DNA of 11,671 nucleotides from the NCBI GenBank assembly GCA_016293535.1, contig JAEDEB010000066.1, forward strand, positions 1 to 11,671. The letters run 5' to 3'. The translations under genes were made by a program, and so were the position numbers. Below the pieces are notes generated by a model. It searched no databases, was not told the origin of the DNA, and saw only the letters and a list, made by a program, of their open reading frames with translations. This stretch comes from Bacteroidales bacterium. Its GTDB lineage: Bacteria > Bacteroidota > Bacteroidia > Bacteroidales > UBA932. Positions 1 to 6,096 of the stretch are shown piece after piece. Positions within the stretch are counted from its first letter, which is position 1, and each line of letters starts with the position of its first letter.

Positions 1-25
1 CCATCCCGATCAGCAGCAACTTCAT
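1..25 (-). CDS. lysO: LysO C-terminal half, first 8 codons only (partial)
   Basis: An ATG on the minus strand at 25 opens a frame reading MKLLLIGM, which then leaves the window. It lies in a different frame from the preceding LysO N-terminal gene and overlaps its 3' end. A purine-rich GGGGAGG sits about seven bases upstream of the ATG. In Bacteroidota the lysine exporter LysO (DUF340) is often encoded as two adjacent genes: a short N-terminal part, then a longer membrane part starting with a hydrophobic stretch. That is the basis for this call. Only eight residues are visible, so this is an inference from gene order and could be wrong. Confidence 0.4.
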
Positions 26-362
26 CGCCAGCCTCCCCATCGCGCTCAGCCGTAACAGCCTTATCTTCAGCACGATCACTGTCAGAAGCACGCGTCTCTC
101 CAGTAAGCCCGCCTCGCAGGAAGAAACGCCAAAGTACCCATGCAAACAGACAACTCCCGACAACACCTGAGAGACTCAGCACAGCCGCATCAAGTCCTAT
201 TGACGGAAGAGCCGAAATGACCTGACTGTCACCGCCTGCCTCCCATCCCAGAAATAAAAGAAGAAGCCAGGTCATCACAATAACCGGCTTCTGGATATTC
301 CTTATTTTGAGAAGCCAGCCCAGAACCATTCCGGCGGCCATGCAAAATACGACCTTCAGCAT
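1..362 (-). CDS. lysO: LysO-family lysine exporter, N-terminal half (3' end beyond the window)
   Basis: A small membrane protein starting at the ATG at 362; no stop is reached before the left edge. Residues 1-20 (MLKVVFCMAAGMVLGWLLK) form a glycine-containing membrane helix. A second hydrophobic helix (VIVMTWLLLLFLGWEAG) and a third (LSLSGVVGSCLFAWVLWRFFLRGG) follow. This three-helix pattern, with a glycine-rich first helix and a G(V/W)xxG segment, matches the N-terminal DUF340 half of LysO, the lysine exporter described in E. coli; Bacteroidota frequently carry it as a separate gene of about 95 residues. After the third helix the frame continues as a very acidic hydrophilic tail (ETRASDSDRAEDKAV and on), which overlaps the likely start of the second half-gene. 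It sits 45 bases after the peptide deformylase stop on the same strand, so it is probably co-transcribed. The family call is fairly confident; the tail is unusual. Confidence 0.72.
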   Translation of the reverse strand, partial: MLKVVFCMAAGMVLGWLLKIRNIQKPVIVMTWLLLLFLGWEAGGDSQVISALPSIGLDAAVLSLSGVVGSCLFAWVLWRFFLRGGLTGETRASDSDRAEDKAVTAERDGEAGDEVAADRD

Positions 363-407
363 ATAGTCAGATACTCAGCATATAATCAAATCCAAGCCCG
401 TCACAGA

Positions 408-1025
408 TCAATCGCTCTCGGCAATACGGTCGGTATAGAGTGTCCCATCGAGATGGTCGGTTTCGTGCTGGAAAATGACTGCGGTAAAGCCCGAGACTAT
501 TTCAGTCGTATCACGAGCGGGCATGTCCCCTTCTGCTGCGAGGGAATATCTTATCTCAATTTCGGGATACCTCAAGACCTTTCCCCGGCGTCCCGGAACG
601 CTCAGACAACCCTCCATCCCGGCGACGGGCTCCCCTTTCAGGGCTGTTATCCTTATGTTCGGATAGACAACGAAAGGCTCATCTTCCCTGTCGAAGCGCT
701 GGACTGCAACTATGCGCCTCGCAATCCCGACCTGAGGTCCCGCAATCCCTACCCCATCCTGCGAGGGGTCCGTCACGGTGGCGACCATCTTTTCGGCAAG
801 GCGTCTGTACATATCCCCGGAAAGGGCTTCTGTCGGTATATCGGCGCATTCTCCTCTGAGGAAAAGCGAATCCTCGGGGTCATCTACAGTCAGTACCCTC
901 ATCACCATCTCCCCGGAGCCGATCAACGTCCTTTCCCCGCGGGTCCATTCCCCTGTGGCGCATCCCGCCGCCACAAGCGCCAGCAGCGAAGCCGCCGCAA
1001 AACGAGCTGCTATCTTTCCTCTCAT
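408..1025 (-). CDS. def: Peptide deformylase with a lipoprotein signal peptide
   Basis: A 205-residue metalloenzyme of the peptide deformylase family, which removes the N-formyl group from formyl-methionyl peptides. All three family motifs are present: motif 1 GVGIAGPQVG (91-100; the usual AAPQ reads AGPQ), motif 2 EGCLS (138-142, with Cys140 the expected metal ligand) and motif 3 QHETDH (186-191, with His187 and His191 as metal ligands and Glu188 the catalytic acid/base). The odd part is the N-terminus. MRGK is followed by a hydrophobic stretch ending in LVAAGC, a lipobox with Cys22, then about 20 residues of linker before the catalytic domain. This predicts export and lipidation, whereas the housekeeping enzyme is cytoplasmic and starts close to motif 0. 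The start at 1025 lies 24 bases after the kinase stop, so the two genes are probably one transcript. Enzyme family is confident; export is an inference from the signal sequence. Confidence 0.9.
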   Translation of the reverse strand: MRGKIAARFAAASLLALVAAGCATGEWTRGERTLIGSGEMVMRVLTVDDPEDSLFLRGECADIPTEALSGDMYRRLAEKMVATVTDPSQDGVGIAGPQVGIARRIVAVQRFDREDEPFVVYPNIRITALKGEPVAGMEGCLSVPGRRGKVLRYPEIEIRYSLAAEGDMPARDTTEIVSGFTAVIFQHETDHLDGTLYTDRIAESD

Positions 1026-1049
1026 ATTCGAAGTTAAAAATTCACCGGA

Positions 1050-1661
1050 TCAGAAAAGACCGTAGAAATGTGCATCGATACGGTCGGTAATCTTCGCGAA
1101 ATCCTCCGGACGGTTCAGAAAATCGAGGTCGTCGCAATCGACCACCAGCAATGGGTGCTCGTAGGAGGCAATCCATTCCTCATAGAGCCTGTTGAGATTC
1201 TGGAGATATTCCAGTTTGATAGTCTGCTCACTCTCGCGTCCCCGCTTCTGTATCTGACTCACAAGATGGGGCACGGAGCACTTCAGATATATGAGCAGAT
1301 CCGGGAACCTGGTCACCGAAGTCATTGTCTCATATATGCCCATATAGTTGTCAAAATCCCTCTGGCTGAGATTTCCCAGTTCGAAATTGTTGCGCACGAA
1401 TATGTTCACCCCCTCGTATATGGTCCTGTCCTGGATTATCATCTCGTCGCTGGAGGCTATATCCCTGAGGTCCTTGAGTCTCTGGACGAGAAAGAATATC
1501 TCGAGGTTGAACGACCATCTGGGCAGATCATCGTAGTAATCCTTGAGATACGGGTTCTCCGTTACGGGTTCATAATGGGGCTTCCATCCGTAGTGCTCGG
1601 AAAGGAGCCTGGTCAGCGTTGTCTTTCCCGCACCTATATTTCCGGCGATTCCTATGTGCAT
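1050..1661 (-). CDS. Deoxynucleoside kinase (dNK family; dAdo/dGuo kinase-like)
   Basis: A 203-residue kinase that phosphorylates deoxynucleosides to 5'-monophosphates for nucleotide salvage in the cytoplasm. Visible motifs: P-loop GNIGAGKT (7-14); Glu31 in EPVTENPYL as the likely general base; Gln60 in the base-recognition helix; the DRT motif (78-80, DRTIYEG); and the arginine-rich lid KRGRESE (139-145). The open frame extends 30 codons further upstream, but that extension (MNMVFSDCK...) has no resemblance to the family and would begin upstream of the predicted promoter at 1683-1690. The start MHIGIAG at 1661 places the P-loop at residue 7, as in other family members. It is first in a minus-strand series with the peptide deformylase and lysO. 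The substrate cannot be told from sequence alone; bacterial relatives act on deoxyadenosine, deoxyguanosine or deoxycytidine. Confidence 0.93.
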   Translation of the reverse strand: MHIGIAGNIGAGKTTLTRLLSEHYGWKPHYEPVTENPYLKDYYDDLPRWSFNLEIFFLVQRLKDLRDIASSDEMIIQDRTIYEGVNIFVRNNFELGNLSQRDFDNYMGIYETMTSVTRFPDLLIYLKCSVPHLVSQIQKRGRESEQTIKLEYLQNLNRLYEEWIASYEHPLLVVDCDDLDFLNRPEDFAKITDRIDAHFYGLF

Positions 1662-1682
1662 GTCTGATTCTTCAAGCGAATG

Positions 1683-1690
1683 CAAAAATA
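1683..1690 (-). promoter_or_regulatory. Predicted promoter -7 element for the kinase/def/lysO operon
   Basis: On the minus strand this reads TATTTTTG, an exact match to the Bacteroidota -7 consensus TAnnTTTG. It lies 21 bases upstream of the kinase ATG at 1661. No good -33 TTG is found at the usual 19-21 base spacing; the closest is TTA. This is a consensus match only. Confidence 0.5.
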
Positions 1691-1697
1691 GCAAGAA

Positions 1698-1728
1698 TTG
1701 AATTATATTTCTAAGATTGCTAATTTTG
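1698..1728 (+). promoter_or_regulatory. Predicted promoter for rlmD operon (-33 TTG, -7 TAATTTTG)
   Basis: TTG at 1698-1700 is separated by exactly 20 bases from TAATTTTG at 1721-1728. This fits the Bacteroidota primary sigma factor consensus (TTTG or TTG, 19-21 bases, TAnnTTTG). Transcription would start around 1735, giving a leader of roughly 30 bases before the rlmD ATG at 1763. The -7 element sits inside a short perfect inverted repeat (GATTGC 1715-1720, GCAATC 1728-1733), which could be an operator or chance. Confidence 0.62.
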
Positions 1729-1762
1729 CAATCCGAAAAAACCATATTCAATTGTTTTTCGC

Positions 1763-3172
1763 ATGAGCAGAAAGAAAAAGGAAGCTATAATACTCGAAAA
1801 CATACGCATCGAAGCCGTAGCTGCCGAAGGCAAGGCGCTGGCGCACGTTGACGGTGCGGTAGTGTTCGTACAGTTCGCTGTTCCCGGCGACGTAGTGGAC
1901 ATCAGGGTCACGAAAAAGAAGAAGAACTATATGGAGGGTTACATCCTCCGCCTTGTCAGCCCTTCGAAGGACAGGCTCGAACCTTTCTGCAGCCATTTCG
2001 GGACCTGCGGAGGATGCAAGTGGCAGCCTCTCCCATACTCGATGCAGCTTGAGGCCAAGCAGCAGCAGGTTTACGACCAGCTTGTCAGGATTGGTCACCT
2101 ACAGCTGCCTGAAATTTCTCCCATAGTTCCTTCCGACAGGACGGAATATTACCGCAACAAACTGGAATTCACCTTCTCCAACCGCAAATGGCTGGATGAG
2201 GGAGTGGATCCTGACTCCCTTTCCGAAAAGGAAAGACAGGGACTGGGATTCCATGTCGGCCGTTTCTTCGACAAGGTGCTGGACATCAGTCAATGCCACC
2301 TCCAGAAGGAACCGTCCAACGCGATACGCCTGTTCATACGGCAATATGCAATGGACCATGACCTCCCGTTCTACGACATACGGAACCACGAAGGTTTTCT
2401 GAGGAACATGGTCATTCGCACGACCGAAGCCGGCGAAGTCATGCTCACGGTGATATTCAGCCACGAGGATGCACCCGCCAGGGAGGCGCTTCTGGACGCT
2501 GTGCAGGAAAAATTCCCGCAGATCACGTCCCTCTACTACGTTGTCAACTCCAAGATGAACGATTCCATCGGCGACCTCGAATGCGTATTGTACCGTGGGG
2601 ACGAGGCCATATATGAATATATGGAAGGTCTGAAATTCAAAATCGGTCCGAAATCCTTCTACCAGACAAATACGGCCCAGGCGTACAAGCTCTACAGCGT
2701 CGCCCGGGACTTCGCTGCTCTCAGCGGCGATGAGGTCGTGTACGATCTCTATACCGGGACAGGAACCATCGCCCAGTTCGTCAGCAGAAAAGCATCGAAG
2801 GTCATAGGTATCGAGTATGTACCTGAAGCCATTGAAGACGCCCGTATCAATGCCGAAGCCAACGGAATCGGGAACTGCGAGTTCTTTGCCGGGGATATGA
2901 AGGACATACTCACGGACTCTTTCGTCGCGGAACACGGAAAACCGGACGTCGTCATACTCGATCCTCCACGCGCAGGCATTCACCCGGATGTTGCAAAGGT
3001 CATTCTGAATGCATCTCCGGAGAGGATTGTCTATGTCAGCTGCAATCCCGCATCGCAGGCCCGCGATCTCGAACTTCTCTGCCGGGAATACGAAATAACC
3101 GCTGTGCAGCCTGTGGATATGTTCCCGCATACCCACCATGTAGAGAATGTGGTGGCTCTCAAAAAGAAATAG
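1763..3172 (+). CDS. rlmD: 23S rRNA (uracil-C5)-methyltransferase, RlmD/TrmA superfamily
   Basis: A 469-residue SAM-dependent RNA methyltransferase; relatives make m5U1939 in 23S rRNA. An N-terminal TRAM domain (about 8-65) is followed by the 4Fe-4S cluster cysteines: Cys76, Cys82 and Cys85 (CSHFGTCGGC), with Cys178 (DISQCHL) as the fourth. The YRNK motif is at 130-133. The SAM-binding segment is DLYTGTGTIAQF, followed by the acidic end of strand 2 (GIEYVP) and the LDPPRAG motif. The catalytic nucleophile lies in YVSCNP (Cys427) and the general base is Glu461 in the C-terminal HHVENV. Length and motif order are normal for the family. It starts 28 bases past the predicted -7 element and is the first gene of a plus-strand series of four. 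Enzyme class is very likely; the exact uridine cannot be read from sequence, and an RlmCD-like double specificity is possible. Confidence 0.93.
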   Translation: MSRKKKEAIILENIRIEAVAAEGKALAHVDGAVVFVQFAVPGDVVDIRVTKKKKNYMEGYILRLVSPSKDRLEPFCSHFGTCGGCKWQPLPYSMQLEAKQQQVYDQLVRIGHLQLPEISPIVPSDRTEYYRNKLEFTFSNRKWLDEGVDPDSLSEKERQGLGFHVGRFFDKVLDISQCHLQKEPSNAIRLFIRQYAMDHDLPFYDIRNHEGFLRNMVIRTTEAGEVMLTVIFSHEDAPAREALLDAVQEKFPQITSLYYVVNSKMNDSIGDLECVLYRGDEAIYEYMEGLKFKIGPKSFYQTNTAQAYKLYSVARDFAALSGDEVVYDLYTGTGTIAQFVSRKASKVIGIEYVPEAIEDARINAEANGIGNCEFFAGDMKDILTDSFVAEHGKPDVVILDPPRAGIHPDVAKVILNASPERIVYVSCNPASQARDLELLCREYEITAVQPVDMFPHTHHVENVVALKKK

Positions 3173-3192
3173 TATAATTTTTACTTTACGAA

Positions 3193-3393
3193 ATGGAAAC
3201 AGCAAAGTACATACTCTCCGACGACGCGAGTGCCGTCGAAAGGATAAGGAAAGGAATTGAAAAGAAGAAGGAACGCTTCGGGGCCGGATACTGCCCTTGC
3301 GTGACTCCTCTTGCCCACAGCGAGGACACAATATGCCCTTGCCGCACTTACCGCGAGACTGGCTACTGTCACTGCGGTCTTTATAAGGAATAA
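3193..3393 (+). CDS. Ferredoxin-thioredoxin reductase catalytic-subunit-like small protein
   Basis: A 66-residue protein with six cysteines arranged as CPC (34-36), x11, CPC (48-50), x8, CHC (59-61). Ferredoxin-thioredoxin reductase (FTR) catalytic subunits have CPC-x16-CPC-x8-CHC, where four cysteines hold a 4Fe-4S cluster and two form the redox-active disulfide that reduces thioredoxin. By position, Cys36 and Cys61 would be the redox pair and Cys34, Cys48, Cys50 and Cys59 the cluster ligands. The N-terminal 30 residues form a charged helix (VERIRKGIEKKKERFG), as in FTR. The protein is shorter than the plant and cyanobacterial enzyme (about 110 residues), and the first spacer is five residues shorter. 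It begins 20 bases after rlmD and precedes an unknown gene by 35 bases, so it is probably part of this operon. The motif match is strong; a function in thioredoxin reduction is an inference. Confidence 0.82.
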   Translation: METAKYILSDDASAVERIRKGIEKKKERFGAGYCPCVTPLAHSEDTICPCRTYRETGYCHCGLYKE

Positions 3394-3428
3394 AACATAG
3401 AGCCCCAGGCTCACAAACATTTTCTGAA

Positions 3429-3836
3429 ATGGCAGTTAAAATCAATCTCCCCCTCAAGGGATGGAAAATCGAAAGTGAAGTGGTCAACGAAGACGGCTTC
3501 GAGGTGACCTCATACTATGCGACAAAAGGCAAATCCAGCATAGAGATATATGCGGGACCGACACCGGAAGGTTCTGATGCAAAGACTGAGTGCATGCTTT
3601 CGTATGCAGAGGCCTTCGGATGCAAGGAGGGCGACGAGATTCCACTCGGAGAACTCCCTTTCCTCGGCGGCGACGCTTATTTCTACGATGCCGAGGACGA
3701 TTCCGGAGCTCCGGTCATAGTAGTGTGCGTCGAACCCGATCCCGGACTTATGGTGATGGCGATACTGGGCGACAAGGATGATGACAGCCTCGACGACCTT
3801 CTCAGCCTTGTAGACCAATTCCTTATCCTTGAATAA
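3429..3836 (+). CDS. Small acidic protein of unknown function
   Basis: I do not recognise this 135-residue protein. It has no signal peptide and no membrane segment. It is rich in Asp and Glu, especially near the end (GDKDDDSLDDLLSLVDQF), and has alternating hydrophobic/polar stretches that suggest beta strands (for example KIESEVV, TSYYATKG, SSIEIYAG, APVIVVCVE, LMVMAILG), ending in an acidic helix. Three cysteines are scattered and do not form a motif. The open frame is bounded closely on both sides: 35 bases after the FTR-like gene and only two bases before the antiporter ATG. This supports translation as part of the rlmD operon. The tight coupling to the antiporter could reflect a shared role, but nothing in the sequence says which. 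Confidence 0.75.
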   Translation: MAVKINLPLKGWKIESEVVNEDGFEVTSYYATKGKSSIEIYAGPTPEGSDAKTECMLSYAEAFGCKEGDEIPLGELPFLGGDAYFYDAEDDSGAPVIVVCVEPDPGLMVMAILGDKDDDSLDDLLSLVDQFLILE

Positions 3837-3838
3837 CG

Positions 3839-4792
3839 ATGATACTTGATATAGTTCTTCTTGTTGCAGGCCTTGCGCTTGTTCTGGTCGGGGCCGAAGC
3901 CCTTGTGGACGGTGCATCCGGAATTGCCAGAAAATGGGGGGTCAGCGAATTCGTGATTGGAATGACCATCGTGGCCTTCGGTACCTCTGCTCCAGAGATG
4001 GTTGTCAGCTTCATTTCCTCGATTGAAGGAAAGGCTGATATGGCAGTAGGTAACATTATAGGTTCCAACATCTTCAACACTGCATTCATTCTTGGGATAT
4101 CAGCTTTGATATGCCCTATTGCAGTAACCCGTTCCAATATAAGAAAGGATATCCCCCTCAATATCGCCGCCAGCCTGCTTCTGCTCTTGCTTGGTATGAA
4201 TGCAAGCATCTTCGGTGTGGGGTCGAATACACTGGGCAGGATAGATGCTGCTGTTCTTCTGGTACTCTTTGTAGCATATATATGGTATTCATTCAAGAAT
4301 GGAAAGGATTCCGGGGAAAGCGGGACAGAGAAAGTGCGTCGCCTGTGGATTTCCATACTGATGACCGTAGGAGGACTTGCTGCCCTGGTGTTCGGCGGGG
4401 AACTTTTCGTGGACAATGCCGAGAGTTTTGCAAAGCAGATCGGCTTGAGCGAGAAGTTCATAGGCATCACCATACTTGCTATGGGCACCTCTCTTCCTGA
4501 ACTTGCCACAAGCATAGTCGCTGCAATTAAGGGAAAAAGCCAGATGGCCCTTGGCAATATATTGGGTTCCAATATCTTCAATATTTTCCTTATTCTCGGT
4601 GGAGCGGCACTTATCAAGCCGCTTGAGATGAAGGGAATTGACTGGATCGACTACCTTGCCCTCATAACGGGCGGCGCAATTGTGCTTATCGGAGCGCTGC
4701 TGTCAAGAAAAAAGCAACTCCGCTTCGGAACCGGCACCTGCCTCATCCTCAGCGGAGTCATATACATGGCTTATCTGTTCGTCAATCTTTAG
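3839..4792 (+). CDS. Calcium/sodium antiporter, CaCA family (YrbG-type)
   Basis: A 317-residue inner-membrane cation exchanger, expected to have ten transmembrane helices in two inverted halves. The two alpha repeats that form the ion path are clear. Alpha-1 spans residues 41-80 (GMTIVAFGTSAPE with Glu53, then GNIIGSNIFN). Alpha-2 spans 209-248 (GITILAMGTSLPE with Glu221, then GNILGSNIFN). The glutamates are the ion-coordinating residues known in this family. A hydrophilic loop around residues 155-172 separates the halves, and length is normal. Its ATG follows the stop of the acidic protein by two bases, so translation is probably coupled. Family members exchange Ca2+ for Na+ or H+; the ion actually carried here is not known. 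Confidence 0.93.
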   Translation: MILDIVLLVAGLALVLVGAEALVDGASGIARKWGVSEFVIGMTIVAFGTSAPEMVVSFISSIEGKADMAVGNIIGSNIFNTAFILGISALICPIAVTRSNIRKDIPLNIAASLLLLLLGMNASIFGVGSNTLGRIDAAVLLVLFVAYIWYSFKNGKDSGESGTEKVRRLWISILMTVGGLAALVFGGELFVDNAESFAKQIGLSEKFIGITILAMGTSLPELATSIVAAIKGKSQMALGNILGSNIFNIFLILGGAALIKPLEMKGIDWIDYLALITGGAIVLIGALLSRKKQLRFGTGTCLILSGVIYMAYLFVNL

Positions 4793-4825
4793 AACACTGA
4801 TCTTCAGTACAGCAATCTTTAGAAC
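4783..4825. repeat. 13-bp direct repeat at the ends of two convergent genes
   Basis: CAATCTTTAGAAC occurs exactly at 4783-4795 and again at 4813-4825, 30 bases apart. The first copy contains the antiporter stop codon (TAG at 4790-4792). The second contains, on the other strand, the acyltransferase stop (4819-4821). Between them lies a weak hairpin, ACTGA-TCT-TCAGT (4796-4808), without a following T-run. It could be the remnant of a short tandem duplication. Confidence 0.7.
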
Positions 4826-5973
4826 GTCATCGAAAGCATCTGCTTGGAAACTATAGGGTTGGCGTAGATATCAAGGAAAATGCTGCGCAGCTCGTCACGG
4901 TTGAGTTCCTTCTCGACAGTGTCGAGCTGTTTTTCCATATATGTGACAAAAGCCTCCTTGTCCTCGGCAGTGTAACGGTCGCTATACTTGTAGGTATGGT
5001 TCCTGAGATCATAGGCTATGAAATTGTTGTTCCAGAGCCTGTAACCGTCTATTACTCGCAGATCCACGAAGTGGCGAATATTCTGGTAGCGGTCATTCTT
5101 GTCACACATGGCAGCCACTGCAAGCTCCTGTTCGGAAAGAGGCTTGCCAATATTGAGATGTACATTCCCCTTCCACTGGTTGATGCCATACATTATGCTT
5201 GCCCAGTCCTCTCCCGGCTGTTTCACATACTTCTCGCGTCTGGAAATCATCATCTCGCGGGCCTTCATTATGTCGCAAGGCTCGAACTCGTATGAGATAC
5301 TGAACGGAATGATATTGAGTTCGGCAAAATTCTCGTTGAAAGACTTTGTTCCGCTCATGTCCAGCATCTTGAGGAGCCCCTGCTCCGTGAGGTCAAGCCC
5401 GTCCTTGGTACGTCCCTGACGCTGCGCAAGCCAAATGCTGGAATTGCCAGAGGTAATCGTAAGACGTATGTATTCAGAGAGCTTTCTGGAGGAAAGATAG
5501 AGTTCGCGGGCGGTAATGCCTCTCACTACCTTCACCATCCTGTTGGAACGGATAAGAGCCTCGATGAAGTCGTTGGTAATCAAATTGCTTCCCACAGCAA
5601 TTTCCGACATCATTATTCCGTTGCGGAACATCACAAGGTTGGATATTGCTGGATCGAGGATGATGTCCCTATGGTTGCTCATCGCAAGGAACTTGCCCTT
5701 GGACTCGACGAGATTGCTGACTCCGTCGTATGAGAAGTTCTTTACAGTTGTGGCGATGACGCGCTCCACGAGCTTTGACATCACCATGATTTGAAAGTCA
5801 TTAATACTGTTTACCTGAAGCAAAAGTTTGCTAAGGAAATCAGGTGATTCATCCGGAAATATAAACTTGGAACCGGCTGCGATGTAGGGATGTGAGGCCA
5901 CCTTGTGCAAGGCATTTGCAGCTTCTTCATCCGTGTAAGGACAGATGTCCTCGAATTCTGAAAGGTCAACCAT
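4819..5973 (-). CDS. PlsC-like acyltransferase (1-acylglycerol-3-phosphate acyltransferase family)
   Basis: A 384-residue protein of the glycerolipid acyltransferase superfamily, likely acting at the inner face of the membrane in phospholipid or lipid A-type acyl transfer. Motif I is SNHRDIILDP (99-108) with catalytic His101 and Asp107; the spacing is H-x5-D, while classical PlsC has H-x4-D. Motif II is around RGITARE (151-157). Motif III is AQRQGRTKDG (183-192); the usual glutamate of (P/R)EG is Gln186. Motif IV is IIPFSISYEF. No obvious membrane helix is present. The open frame runs 16 codons further upstream, but the predicted -7 promoter element at 6000-6007 lies inside that extension, so MVDLSEF at 5973 is the likely start. 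It follows queA on the same strand with a 123-base gap holding repeats, and appears to have its own promoter. The acceptor substrate is unknown. Confidence 0.85.
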   Translation of the reverse strand: MVDLSEFEDICPYTDEEAANALHKVASHPYIAAGSKFIFPDESPDFLSKLLLQVNSINDFQIMVMSKLVERVIATTVKNFSYDGVSNLVESKGKFLAMSNHRDIILDPAISNLVMFRNGIMMSEIAVGSNLITNDFIEALIRSNRMVKVVRGITARELYLSSRKLSEYIRLTITSGNSSIWLAQRQGRTKDGLDLTEQGLLKMLDMSGTKSFNENFAELNIIPFSISYEFEPCDIMKAREMMISRREKYVKQPGEDWASIMYGINQWKGNVHLNIGKPLSEQELAVAAMCDKNDRYQNIRHFVDLRVIDGYRLWNNNFIAYDLRNHTYKYSDRYTAEDKEAFVTYMEKQLDTVEKELNRDELRSIFLDIYANPIVSKQMLSMTF

Positions 5974-5999
5974 TATATGTACACGTTGGGTTGTTTCCA

Positions 6000-6007
6000 C
6001 AAATATA
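6000..6007 (-). promoter_or_regulatory. Predicted -7 element for the acyltransferase gene
   Basis: The minus strand reads TATATTTG, an exact TAnnTTTG match, 26 bases upstream of the ATG at 5973. No clear TTG is found at the -33 position. Its position supports the downstream start codon. Confidence 0.5.
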
Positions 6008-6025
6008 GCAATATTCCCCAAAATT

Positions 6026-6086
6026 CCATTTCACGCCAGGATGGCCAGACTTTCCCGCCAGGCCGTTTGGCCATTTCACGCCAGGA
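6026..6086. repeat. Intergenic repeat element: three TTTCnCGCCAGG copies around a hairpin
   Basis: TTTCACGCCAGG, TTTCCCGCCAGG and TTTCACGCCAGG begin at about 6030, 6051 and 6075, 22-23 bases apart. The outer copies extend to an exact 16-base repeat CCATTTCACGCCAGGA (6026-6041 and 6071-6086). Around the middle copy is an inverted repeat, ATGGCCAGAC (6041-6050) against GTTTGGCCAT (6065-6074), with nine of ten positions paired plus a possible G-U. The element starts 11 bases past the queA stop and ends before the acyltransferase promoter. It may act as a terminator or processing site, or be a member of a dispersed repeat family. Confidence 0.72.
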
Positions 6087-6096
6087 GACCCCAGGC

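Noticed and set aside
453..1037. Plus-strand open frame opposite the peptide deformylase
   Set aside because: It mirrors a gene with all catalytic motifs intact; the translation has no recognisable domain.
1068..1667. Plus-strand open frame opposite the deoxynucleoside kinase
   Set aside because: Antisense shadow of a well-supported kinase gene.
1662..1751. 30-codon N-terminal extension of the deoxynucleoside kinase
   Set aside because: It would begin upstream of the predicted promoter and has no similarity to the family, whose P-loop lies at the N-terminus.
2099..3487. A long minus-strand open frame (462 codons) opposite rlmD and the FTR-like gene
   Set aside because: It lies antisense to rlmD, whose motifs are complete, and its translation shows no family features and many cysteines, arginines and phenylalanines typical of a shadow frame.
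3823..4617. Minus-strand open frame opposite the antiporter
   Set aside because: Antisense shadow; the antiporter alpha repeats are clear on the plus strand.
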